From Anastrepha obliqua (Eukaryota > Arthropoda > Insecta > Diptera > Tephritidae): a DNA stretch of 64,000 nucleotides. The translations under genes were made by a program, and so were the position numbers. The DNA lies in NCBI RefSeq assembly GCF_027943255.1, contig NC_072893.1, positions 101,315,784 through 101,379,783 of the forward strand. Direction: 5' to 3'. Below the pieces are notes generated by a model, which was not told the origin of the DNA, made no database searches, and worked only from the letters and a program-made list of their open reading frames with translations. Of this stretch, positions 20,501-30,840 are shown piece by piece; the stretch's first letter is position 1; every line of letters begins with the position of its first letter.

Positions 20501-22991
20501 TTGAATCCTACCCTGGACCAGAGGTATTTTACTGCCGCATCTGTCACAAACAGCTCCACCCGAACTCCACCTCGGTTAGGTGCAATAAAAGTAACGGGTG
20601 ATGGTCACAGGGAGTGGTCCACAAGGTATGTGGCCACGTGCCGCCGCGGCTCGCTTCATACCCGTTGGAAGGATTCGGGACATACGTCCCAATTTCCCAG
20701 CTGAAGCAGCTGATCTGGCGAACGATCGTGATCTCCTACGCAAGGCCGATCCCGGGGATCCTTGGATAAAGGATCTCAATTCGCAGATCCGGCAACTGGT
20801 AACCCAATATAAGCGGTGCGCATGGGAAGAGCATCTGAAGTCCTGCAACTTCGCCTCTGGTGTGAGTAAGCTCTGGTCCACCGTAAGGTCCCTGTCGAAC
20901 GCGACGAAGCACAACGACAAGGTGGATATCACCTTCAACGGTTGTACTTAGCGTTGGATCTAAAAAAGACTTTCGATACAGTCAGCCACGCCACGCTACT
21001 AGATGACATTTTACAGTCGACACTCCTGCCAGGGCTGAAGAGGTGGACCGCGAACTACCGAGTGGTCGTCATTCGTCTGTGATATTTCGAGACCAAACAT
21101 CTAAAGCAAGGAGTTCCGCAGGGTGGTGTCCTTTCACCCTTCCTCCCTTCCTTTTCAATTTCTATATCTCGAAAACTTCATATGAAAAATACAAATCACA
21201 ATTAAATTATAAATAGTTGTTGTTGCTGTTGTAACAGCATAAACATTCCCCATACATATACGGTGAATGCTGCTAAGGTGACAGTCTTTGGCTGAATATA
21301 AATCCGGGTCGATCCGGTTATGCAGAACCGACTGTCACAGGAACGGAATTTATTAATAGTGCAAGTCGCTTTCTTTCTGCCATCATGCGTGAATTTTTGG
21401 TATTAAAGGCATTTACAACATTTTTGGACCATCCAAGGGACTCAACGATAAATTTGTACAATTTTTTTGTTTCCGAAAATTGACAACAAGCTTCTGCTCC
21501 TCAACTGTGCAGTGCTGCGCATAACCCATCTTTCAAAGAAATTCGTATAAATTATTAGATATTAAATGATATATCTAATTCGCTGCTTACGTCATATTTA
21601 ATATTTTTAACTAATTAAGTGATATTTTTGGGGGCCTCGGAAAATTACACTTTATGAAAATAACCAAATCTGTGCAACCAATAACGCAACTTACTAAAAT
21701 GGGTCTTTTAAATTCCCAACTAGTGATGCCATTTGTAAAAGAAGTGATATTTTAAAAATAGTTTTAAACTTTTACGAGCGGCACAATGAAATCGAAAGAT
21801 AAAGGCTACGTACCTATTTTATTGACCATATGTGTATGCACATATGTATATCAAAAGCAGCTTTGAGTATTTTTTTAATCTGTACTAATTTTTTTGCGTA
21901 ACAAATTTTGTTTAAATGTTTTGTTCAAATGCTTGATTACAATTTTAAATTTCAAATAATAGAAATATTTACTAAGCGAGTTAAATTTGTTTGAAGAATG
22001 ATGCATGAAAAAAAGTGCGAACAAAAAATAGTGCTGTTTATACTGGACACACATTAGACTATGTATTTTTTAAATAATTAATTTTTATTGAAATTAATAT
22101 TTTGAAATATCGCAACTCTAATAAGTGCTCCATCTACGTCATCAAGATGGAGGGGATAACTGATGTAACCTTGTATTCTATGAATCTTCTTATTTTTCAG
22201 CATATTTTGCTCGGTCCTCTCACATGCTATGGCTCAACGGTTTTTCAATTTGGTCCTACTTCCCCGCATACGCGATGATCTGTGCGAATATAAAAAACTA
22301 AATATGCATTTGTACAATGCACTAAAGAAGGCACTCTTCAAGCCAGCTGCTTTTATGAAAGGAATAATATTACCCTTATTAGAAGCTGGCGATTGCACTT
22401 TGCGGGAAGCAATTATATTTGGTAGCGTTGTCGCACGCAGTTCCATTCCGGTATTGCATTCGTCTGCGTGCTTGTTAAAAATATGCGAGATGGGATACAC
22501 TGGAGCAAACTCAATATTTATCCGCTATTTTCTGGACAAACGTTATGCCTTACCGTACCGTGTAATCGACGCTGCTGTGTTTCATTTCATTAGGTAAGAT
22601 TGAAATTTTATTCTAGTTTTTAATTTCTAATTTACATATTCTATATTTCTATTACATATTTAGGTTTGAAAATGATAAACGTGAAATGCCTGTTTTGTGG
22701 CACCAAAGCTTATTAACTTTTGCTCAACGTTATAAGAATGATATCTCGTCAGAACAAAAGGAAGCACTTCTTAATTTGTTGAGGTGAGGGAAAATAAATT
22801 AATGCATCGAACTTCAAATATTGTCCAAATTTATTATATTTAGGAAGCAATCCCATCCAAAGATTACATCTGAAATTCGAAGAGAGCTAGTGGCTGCAAC
22901 TTGTCGGGATGTTGAAATGATGGAATGTACTAATGAAACTGCTGCAGTGCCGATGGAAATGTACACTGACAAAGATGTGTGTTATGAATAA
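16922..22991 (+). CDS. bys: Bystin (40S ribosomal subunit biogenesis factor), whole gene span
   Basis: Seven exons join in frame with GT-AG introns: 16922-17050, 17111-17231, 17288-17522, 18535-18699, 22201-22593, 22664-22783 and 22844-22991. The sum is 1311 nt and gives 436 aa, the same length I recall for Drosophila bystin. The N-terminal third is basic and divergent. From about residue 135 the bystin domain is strongly conserved, with [40 protein letters not shown] and [18 protein letters not shown]. Bystin (yeast Enp1) binds pre-40S particles and is needed for 18S rRNA processing; this is family knowledge. Intron 4 is inflated to 3.5 kb by transposons, and intron 3 carries a degraded SINE. 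The exons themselves are undamaged. Confidence 0.97.
18170..18375 (+). mobile_element. Degraded SINE in bys intron 3
   Basis: The 3' two-thirds of the tRNA-derived SINE: a TCTATTAGCGGT-like word, AAACTGTAGGTACCTCCATT and CGGCCAAACACTCAGTATGG in the consensus order. The head is missing. Confidence 0.65.
18535..18699 (+). CDS. bys: bys exon 4
   Basis: Acceptor CTGTAG before 18535 and donor GTAAAT after 18699. It encodes [20 protein letters not shown] to [11 protein letters not shown], and splits an Arg codon across a 3501-bp intron. Confidence 0.95.
19110..19697 (-). mobile_element. DD41D (rosa-like) mariner relic in bys intron 4
   Basis: Left end GAGTGGGCCATGTAAAATTT matches the ends of 51232-52135. 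Minus-strand coding includes [18 protein letters not shown] and the C-terminal HLNDIIFHS. The central part is deleted and frames are shifted. Confidence 0.8.
19698..20005 (-). mobile_element. Mariner (DD34D type) transposase fragment
   Basis: Minus strand gives [31 protein letters not shown] and [20 protein letters not shown], the second and third catalytic blocks of canonical mariners. It abuts the DD41D relic, so one presumably inserted in the other. Confidence 0.8.
20035..20400 (-). mobile_element. Jockey-type LINE 3' end (minus strand)
   Basis: Minus-strand translation gives [20 protein letters not shown], then [16 protein letters not shown], the C-terminal cysteine motif of Jockey ORF2, followed by the 3' UTR. 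It matches 23290-23600. Confidence 0.75.
20401..21190 (+). mobile_element. Jockey-type LINE fragment (plus strand)
   Basis: A cysteine-finger region ([18 protein letters not shown]) is followed by the segment upstream of reverse transcriptase and RT blocks [18 protein letters not shown] and [13 protein letters not shown]. It is head-to-head with the minus-strand fragment just before it. Deletions and frameshifts are present. Confidence 0.75.
21215..21345 (+). repeat. LINE 3' UTR-like repeat, second copy
   Basis: Contains GTTGTTGTTGCTGTTGTAAC, GTGAATGCTGCTAAGGTGAC and GCAGAACCGACTGTCACAGG. It resembles 15970-16095, and its last motif also occurs at 23230. Confidence 0.55.
21465..21695 (-). 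mobile_element. Tc1-like element terminal fragment
   Basis: Matches 6755-6858: GACAACAAGCTTCTGCTCC and TGTGCAACCAATAACGCAAC. About 125 bp of AT-rich DNA is inserted between the two blocks. Confidence 0.65.
22201..22991 (+). CDS. bys: bys exons 5-7
   Basis: Exon 5 (22201-22593) carries most of the bystin core, including [20 protein letters not shown] and [20 protein letters not shown]. Exons 6 (22664-22783) and 7 (22844-22991) finish the domain and end CYE-stop. The introns are 70 and 60 bp with clear TTTAG acceptors. Confidence 0.96.
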
Positions 22992-23284
22992 GAACACTAT
23001 TTTCCACATATTATGTCTACTGGAGAAAGAAATACGGATTAAAGAGATTTTTTGAGTTTTATTATTATTTTTTGTTTAGTTGATATAAGCATTTATAAAA
23101 AGTATATAGTATAAAATGTGTATAAAAAATACAGAAAATAGCAGCTACTTTCATTTGTTATGTTGAATATTATCAACGAACCTTTATAGAAAACTAATAA
23201 GTAGCACGAATTTATTGGAAACTAACCGCAGAACCGACTGCCGTGACGCCAATCTGCTATTTCATTGCAAAAACTCCAATAAGG
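22992..23284 (+). terminator. bys 3' UTR and flank
   Basis: There is no AATAAA. The closest variant signal is ATTAAA at 23038-23043. The rest is AT-rich and ends in LINE-related sequence. Confidence 0.35.
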
Positions 23285-25710
23285 TCCGTTGTTGTTATTT
23301 TTGTAGCAGTAATACAAGCCCTGTCAGTGTAGTATAAAGGTAGGCCCAGGAAATATACTGTTTCGACAGATTGGGTCCAGAGGGCGAGGGTGTTAGATGA
23401 GTGGGTTTTAAGGGGCATGTGAAGAGGTGGTTAGTGCCATGCGGGGTGCCTTCACATGTAGGAACATGTTTGGTATTTCGGGGTCAATTCTGGATAAGTA
23501 GGAGTTTAACCTGCTACAATATTCAGAACGTACGCGGGTGGTGGTTGAACTCCGATTACGGAATTCGGTGGTCGGGAGCTAAGGAATGTGGTGACTGGTC
23601 AAGTAAATGTATATTAATTTTGTCCTGGATCTCGTCGGCGTAATTGAGGAGGTGTCTCCTGACGTGTCCTGGGAGGCGGCTCTGGCTCAAGCAGGTGTCT
23701 GCAAGGGTGAACCCTGCGGTAGCATCCTAACAGGAACTGCTTGCTGAGCAGTTTATTGGAAGCATCTGTGCCTCGTTGCGAAGGTTTTGGAGAGGGAACA
23801 TCAGAAGGCAACTCGTTGCTGTCCGAATAGCAGTGTTGTGGCAAGTCTGGAGCTTTATCCTCTGCGTGTCACTAGCTCCAGCTGACCAGACAGGTGCATC
23901 ATAGTTTAGAACCGGTCGGCCTATTGCCTTAAATGTCGATAGCAACAATTCTTTGTCTTTGCCACAAGTGCTGCCGGCAACCGATTTGAGGACCTTGTTG
24001 CGGTTTTGGACTTTAGTGGCAATTGCGGTTGTGTGCGCAGGGAAGGAGAGCAAACTGTCGAAGGTTACATCCAAAATTATGGTATTGTTAACAGTCGTAA
24101 TTGGTGTCTCATCGACTTTTACCTTGAGTTGCAGTTTGACCTCCTTTGCCCAGGTGGTAAAGTGGGTCGCCGTCGACTTTGTGGGGGAAAGTTGGAGATT
24201 CCTCACAGTGAAAAAGCGAGAAAGGTCGGTGAGGCACAGGACATCAATGTCGTCAGCGTATGAGACCAGGGAGACTCCCTCTGGTGGTTGGGGGAACTTC
24301 GATAGATAGAAGTTGAACAGCAAGGGTGAAAGGACACCACCCTGCTTCCTCTGTTTGGATCTAGTAGCGAGGAATGGTTGACAGTATGGAAAGCCTTCTT
24401 CAAGTCCAACGCTACTAGGACAGTCCTCTCACAGGGGCGGTTTTGGTTACGCCCACGGTTTATCTGGGCTTTTATGACGGTGGATCCTGGGGTGGTGCTG
24501 TGTTTCGTGAAGAGTGGGAGTAGGAGGGCTTCAAGTGTCTTCACTACTGAGGAAAGGAGAGTTACCGGCCGATAAGATTCTCCTTGGTTGGCGGGTTTCC
24601 CAGGTTTCAGTAGCGGGACCACTCTCCCTGCTTTCCACTTGTCACGGATAATGAGAGTGATCAAGGGCAAATTGAAAATCCTTGTGAGAAATCCTACTCC
24701 CAATGGACCCAGGTGCTTCAGCATCAGTAGATGATTTGGTTTTGTTGATGTCCCCCTGAACCTCATAACAGGAGAAAGTAGGTAGCGCACTGCCGTTCGT
24801 CAGTTTGTGCAGCCGTCTGGTGCAGTGTGAATAGTCGGCTAAAATAGCTCGCGCATCTCTTCGGGTCCGACGAAGTGCAATCGTTAAAGGTGATGGCCAC
24901 CTTGTCGTTGTGCTTCGTCGGGTTCGACAGGGACCTTACAGTGGACCAGAGCTTACTCACACCAGTGGTGAAGTTACAGGCCTTGAGGTGCTCAACCGCA
25001 CACATTTGGTCCGCTTGTGTTGATTTACCAGTTGCCGGGTCTCCTAATAGAGATCCCTTATGCGGGGATCTCGGGATCAACCTGGCGTAGGTGGTCACGC
25101 TCGTTTGCTAAACTAGCTGCTTCGAACAGCCTGCCCGGACAGCTATACCTTGATATTTTAAGGTGCTGTCCCTGCGGTCGATGCCTTCGTCGATCAGACA
25201 ATGTTGCACTGAGTGGTGGACTATGGACGCTAGGCCATCACCGTTGTTTCGCTCGCGATCTGTCTGTGCACGTTATAGCCATCCCTGGTTATAAGAGAAG
25301 AGCTGGCATGCAGCTTGGTTTCTTGGACCGCAGCTATTGCGATTCTATGGCGGCTCATAAAGTCGACCATCTCATCTACCTTGCTCGTTAGTTCGTTACA
25401 GTTAAATTGTAGAAGCTTGAAGCTTCTCGGCGAGACTGTTGTAACTCGGGGTGTGAGGGACGCGTGTGGTTGCCTACGTTGGCTCTGTTGTGCGTTCCGC
25501 TGTTGTTGTTGTGGCCTGATGGTTGTGATCAGCTGCGCCCCGAGGAGCGGTTGCCGGTGCAGAGCTGTGCAGCACAGGGCAACGTAGTCAGTTGTCCACT
25601 CACGGGTGGTGCGCAGGCCAGAGCATCTCCGAAAATGGCACCAGCCATTACAAACTCCCGGCCTTTAAGGGGGTTTAGTTCGACGGTTCACTAGATAGGG
25701 CTAGTTTACT
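23285..25710 (-). mobile_element. Jockey-type LINE, decayed but nearly colinear
   Basis: Read from right to left on the minus strand. An endonuclease piece (RARVDEMVDFMSRHRIAIAA, near 25390) comes first, then the pre-RT region ([14 protein letters not shown]). RT follows, with SYRPVTLLSSVVKTLEALLL, LVALDLKKAFHTVNHSSLLD and SLVSYADDIDV. The thumb comes next, then the C-terminal cysteine motif and 3' UTR at 23600-23290. Part of the endonuclease and several short blocks are deleted and frames shift repeatedly. The YADD catalytic box is intact, but the element as a whole is dead. Confidence 0.85.
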
Positions 25711-25734
25711 GGGGCTCATTTCGAGGACCTATAG

Positions 25735-25850
25735 TTTTTTTATGAGGGCTTTTTTATGGCAAAAATGCACTCGGTTGATTGACATTGCTTGCCATGCCCA
25801 TAGAGGGTTTCGAACACGGGTCCTACCTAATGATAGTCACGCACAGATTA
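25735..25850 (-). mobile_element. Degraded SINE fragment
   Basis: Reads TTTATGAGGGCTTTTTTATG ... GGCAAAAATGCACTCGG ... GATAGTCACGCAC, the minus-strand order of the SINE with large losses. Confidence 0.5.
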
Positions 25851-26842
25851 AAGGAAACAAATATAATTTGTCAATGTACATTTTTACCACAAGAGACCAA
25901 GCCACTAAATTCCTTAAATTTACAATACCTGTCTTTGATTTTTCTTCGGGCAAGTTTAGTTGAAATGTCGTTTCCCATAAATATAGCTTTAAACTCCAAC
26001 TTCAATTAAATTATTATATTAAAAGAAATTAATTACCTTAAAAATATTTTTAAATGTTTTATTCTCATAATATCATTTCATAATATGAAAAACAATTTTG
26101 TATGAAAATACTGGTGTTGGTTTTCATTTAATTTTATTACTTATATCCTTAACTTAGTTATCTTAACTTTAATTTACGAATATATTGCAATGCATTTCAA
26201 TATAAATATACATAAATATTCAGGAAAATTAAAATGTTCCACTCTCCTTCTTCATTTAACATTTTTTAGACCTACATGGGTTCCAAATTTAAAGAATAAT
26301 AAATTATGATAATATTCATAGCTGTATCAACAAATGTCATAAGCCCCGACGTTTGATTTCATTTTGAAAAATATAAAGAATTTCATCTTAGATCACATGG
26401 TCTAATTTAGAGATAATCTTATAATAAACGGTAACCGTAAAAATCGTAAGATGTGACTTTCAAACAAGGATAAAGCTTCATCCAAGCCGAAAGCTTTGAA
26501 TAAACAAAATCTATTTCTTTTTGAAGCAAAATCTCTACTCAAATGAGTTTTAAATTAGCCGAAAATTAATTGCTGAAGTTATATGTAATATATACTTATA
26601 GTACATTTCAATTTCTGTAATGTGTTTAACATATCAGCAAATGTACTTATACACTATTTAACCTTTTACATAAAAAAAAAAATGTTTCAATAAAATAAAA
26701 TAAAATCAAAAACATATGAAGAAAACAAATAAAAAAAAGAAATTAAATTAAATTAATTGGGGTAAAATGAAATTAGTATTAGTAAAATTATAATATATTA
26801 TATATTAAATTAAAATATTTTTCTAACTGATATCAGTGACAT
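25851..26842. other. AT-rich intergenic DNA
   Basis: Very AT-rich with homopolymer and TA runs. No gene, repeat family or RNA gene recognised. Confidence 0.5.
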
Positions 26843-27000
26843 AAAACCATAATAATATTACAGGGTTCGGCACTCGAAGTGTAACCAACTTCAGAGCGCT
26901 CGCGCAGCTGATGCACTGGCATGTGACAAAAAACCATAATAATATTACAGGGTTCGGCACTCGAAGTGTAACCAACTTCAGAGCGCTCGCGCAGCTGATG
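26843..27000 (+). repeat. Tandem duplication of a transposon end and its flank
   Basis: A segment of about 70 bp occurs at 26843-26913 and again at 26930-27000. Each copy holds about 18 bp of outside flank (AACCATAATAATATTA) plus the first 50 bp of the maT element. The offset is 87 bp. Confidence 0.85.
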
Positions 27001-28244
27001 TACGTGCAACTAGTCTGTTAGTTGACTAAATGACAGTCCAGAGTATTGTTTACAAGCGCACGGGAGTAAACGCGAAAAAAGAAAATCAGTAACGGATTTC
27101 AAACGTAATAGTGTGATTGCATTATATTTGGCTGGAAAATCACAACCAGCGATTGTTCGTGAACTCGCGCACCTTAAAGTAAATAAAGTTTTTGTTTATC
27201 GCACCGTTCCTCGTTACAATGGTACTGGTAGCATCGCGAAACGTCATGGAGGTGTTCATCAAAAAACTGCAACGTCACGTGAAATGGTTAAAAAAGTGAA
27301 GAAGCGACTTGAGCGAAATCCCCGATGAAGTGTCAATCAAATGGCAAAGGAATTGAAAATATCTGACCATAGCATCCGCCGCATACTAAAAAATTAGCTC
27401 AAAGTCAAAGCTTAGAAGATCCAAAAGGCGTACGATCTCACACCAAAGCAGTAGCAAGTCAGACTTGAGAGAGCCAAGGAGTTGCTTCGCTTGGCCGAAA
27501 GCGGTCAATTTCCGAGTATTGTGTGTTCTGACGAGAAAATTTTTCAAATTGAGCAAGGTCCGAACTCCTAAAACGATAGGGTTTATTTGACCAACCGTTC
27601 ATACGAAAATTTGAGTCAGCGATTGGCTACCAGGAGGATGCACCCCCCTCAGGTAATGGTTTGGGCCGTTGTAACCGCAGATGGCGTCTGTCCAATCGTT
27701 TTCATCGAGCCTGGCGTCAAAGTAAATGCGTAATGTTATCGGGAAAGTATTCTGGAGGTTGCTTTGAAGCCGTAGGTAGACAATCATTTCAGTGGCAGAC
27801 CATGGACGTTTCAACAGGACTCGCCACCGTCTCACAAAGTTCGAGTGAACCAAAAATGGCTAAAAAACAACGTTCCGAACTTCATAACGTCCATACAGTG
27901 GCTCTCAAATTCACCAGACACGAATCCGATGGACTATTCTCTTTGGGCCATTTCAGAGAGCAAGGTCCGAACTAAAAGATTCACCAATCTCGAGGCGCTG
28001 AAGAAAGCCATTGTCCACGAGAGGGCCAAAATACCGGCAACTCACAGTCGGGCAGCTTGCGATTCGTTTCTGAACCGTCTCAAGGCCATAGTCAAGACAA
28101 AAGATGGTCATATCGAGCAAAAGTAAATTGATTCTCAATTTTGTATTATTTTCACATATTTTTTACTTTGAATTGAATAAATGTATTTTTCCAAACTAAA
28201 TGTACGGCTTTTTTAATTGGTTACCCTTCGAGTGCCGGACCCTG
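26948..28244 (+). mobile_element. maT-type (DD37D) mariner/Tc1-group element, complete ends, dead transposase
   Basis: 1297 bp with terminal inverted repeats CAGGGTTCGGCACTCGAAG / CTTCGAGTGCCGGACCCTG and flanking TA. Transposase parts run in order: the HTH block NSVIALYLAGKSQPAIVREL, KELKISDHSIRRIL, the first catalytic block CSDEKIF, TFQQDSPPSHKVRVNQ, then WLSNSPDTNPMDYSLW. I count 37 residues between the second and third catalytic Asp, so DD37D. Several stop codons and frameshifts, and no ATG in frame at the start, make it non-autonomous. A second copy lies at 62058-64000. Confidence 0.88.
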
Positions 28245-28249
28245 TAACA

Positions 28250-29760
28250 TTGGCAGGTTCACAAATGGGCTATCTAGCTACATAGTGCCTCCGAAAGAGA
28301 GATAGTCTTGCCTTCTTTAATTTTTGATTTTTTTGGTTACCACCATAAGCAGAACTTGCACATGCACGTACATATGTATGAATGCATGTATGTTTATTAA
28401 TTTATTTTGGCAGAATGACACCTTCATAAATGAAGTACTAAATGTTTACAATCATTCGTAAATAAATATGTACGTTGTATGTATGCATGAATGTAATTTT
28501 TGCACGTATTTTGATTTCTAGTTTAATTGTATCATTTTAGATAATTTAGTTTTATTTCACTATAAGTATTGTTTCATTATCTCACTCGATTATTTTGCCT
28601 TATTTTGTTAAAATTGTGGCTTATGCACATCTCGCTACCCTCAGAGGACTTACGTGTGACGAATATGTACTTGAGTACCTCTATGCTATGTATGAATGTA
28701 TGTACTAGAGTAGTGTTCGTAAATTTTACTTTTATAAATCATCTTGGATGCACGTTTCATAATCCTAATTCGAATATAATAATATTTACTAGCACCCTAA
28801 TTGCTATAAAATATTATATTTACTTGCTTTTAAGTGTGTAAATTGTTTTTGGTTGTATAAATAACTTTTTGGATTTTATTTAATACCTCGTAGGTAATTT
28901 TGTATTAATGAATTTTGTGAATATTTTTTTCTAAAATATGTTGTCAACGATTTTATAGTTATGAGTTTCGAAAAATTTAGTTTTTGAAATATTTTAAGTT
29001 TTTTTGTCACAACATGCCGTACAACATGCTTTTCCAGATCACGATATTTTCAAAGTCGCTGTTTTTCGGGTCACACTCAAAAGAATATTGAAAACTCTAC
29101 AGAATTTGCCAAAGGATTATTATAATTTATTTGTAATATTAATTCCAAGACAAAGAGAAGTGAAACTCATTTAGACTTTACGTTGAGAATTTTTTTTAAT
29201 TTTTCAACCTATCTAATAGTCCGATTTAAACCAAATTAGTAAATAATAGTTGGATAGTTGTCCTATCGCTGTGGTCTTTTCCAGGTTGAAATTCTCAGAA
29301 AACGTGGATGCCCTAGAGCAGCTTAGACTAAAAAAATTTACAAAAAAAATTTTCGTCTTTATCGAAACAAGGAAAGCCATGACTCTCCCGTAAAAAGCAT
29401 ATTGTTATGCCACCAGGAAAGCAACTTTTAGACAAGTTGGTGAATTAAAGAAATGCAGCTTAACTTTTCGGATTTTCAAAGAAACATCGTAGAAGTTGAA
29501 TCGGAAACGATTATAAAGTAGAAAATAGCTGGGCGGATTAATTTACTTTGGTCGGTCGCTTGGCTAGAATAAATTTTGGCCGGTTTTTAGTGAATATATC
29601 TTAGTGGATAAAATTTATTCTGTGCAAACCTTTTCGTATTTCAAGTTATTGTAAATACAGCGCCAAACTCAACCCAAATAGTGCGCTAGATCAGTTTTTC
29701 AAGCAATTTCGGGAGAAACTAGGACAGTGAGAAAGTAAGTAATTATTTATGTATCTACAT
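28250..29760. other. AT-rich intergenic DNA
   Basis: Contains ATGTATG-type short repeats around 28360-28500. No supported gene. Confidence 0.45.
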
Positions 29761-29761
29761 T

Positions 29762-29861
29762 AGGGCGGGTCGATTTAAAAATCGCCCATTGCTCTGTGAA
29801 AATCGTATTCTAGTGATCAAAATAAGAAACTTTGCCGAAGGAACCATACCTCTAAAACGCA
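29762..29861 (+). repeat. Dispersed short repeat, copy 2
   Basis: Matches 2939-3055 (ATCGCCCATTGCTCTGTGAA; CCGAAGGAACCATACCTCTA). It diverges after AAAACGCATTTG. Confidence 0.65.
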
Positions 29862-30736
29862 TTTGTAGGAGACTACAAAATACAAAAGTTTCTGGCAGGA
29901 GAGATCGCATAGTTCCGCTGATGGGGAAATGCGGATGTAATATAAGAGCAAGAACTTGCCGAGGTAAATAATTTTATTTAAAACTTGACAAGACGGTTAA
30001 ACCCGGCGGCTTTTGAGTCGTTCGTGGAATGGAGTCGGTTAATGGAGGAAGTAATATTACCTTACCTTGGTGAGAATATACATTTTTTGCATTTTCTTTC
30101 AATCAAATTGAGAATCTTTGGAGTGAATGCATAGGGCAAATTTATAAGCAAGAAAGGGATGAAACACTCAATAGTGAAGTGTATGTAGAAATATGTAAAT
30201 CAAAAGGCCGATATGAGGCTAAAAGATCTGAAATACTACGCCAGCAAGTAGGACAGAAATTAAACCACAATAAGCCTAAATTCCTAAATTATAAAATAAA
30301 GTTTACGAAATTTCATGGCCAAATATAGGTGACCCGAGGAACTATTTAGAAATAGGCGATAAGGACCGCAAACGTGTGAATCAGCTTAGTGATTCCTATG
30401 GAGATTTTAACTGTCGTACGCGATTACGCTTCATTTGTATAAAAACCAAATGATCCTGTTTCTTTACCACAAAAGTTAATATATCAACAAACATACTTAT
30501 TACTTTTGAATGCTGTAAGTACATTCACACATATGAATTTATGCTAATATTTCGCTAGAAGTTTAAGGTTCATAATTTTAATTTTTCAATCTTAGTAATT
30601 TATACATATACATATGTATGTATCTATTCTTATTGTTATACTAAAACAACCCATTATTATGTACGAGTAGACATGGAAAATGCAGTTTTGGACAAGTGGT
30701 GTTGGTGTTAGTTCAGAACATTAGATGCTAGCGTTG
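29862..30736. other. dpr14 downstream region with an unidentified open stretch
   Basis: A plus-strand frame from about 30098 to 30328 stays open for about 76 codons without an ATG, reading FNQIENLWSECIGQIYKQER... It resumes in another frame as NYLEIGDKDRKRVNQLSD. It looks like a coding remnant but I do not recognise the family. Confidence 0.35.
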
Positions 30737-30840
30737 TCATCGTAAACATATTTTTGTTGCAAGTAAAGTTGCTACAACAATCGATATAGGAGAGCCGAGT
30801 CTAGCTGCGGATGCGTGCTGCATGGCGGCTGGTTCTTCGC
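30737..30840 (-). CDS. dpr14: dpr14 exon 6 (C-terminus)
   Basis: Acceptor AG at 30842-30841. Encodes GEEPAAMQHASAARLG, then a hydrophobic end and TGA. The motif EEPAAMQH directly after Ig2 is characteristic of Dpr proteins. Confidence 0.88.

Noticed and set aside
24006..25694. Several plus-strand open frames of 65-124 codons
   Set aside because: They lie opposite a minus-strand LINE and show no homology in their own sense.
26843..27000. Repeat array that could be taken for CRISPR-like
   Set aside because: Only two units, containing transposon end sequence; a eukaryotic window.
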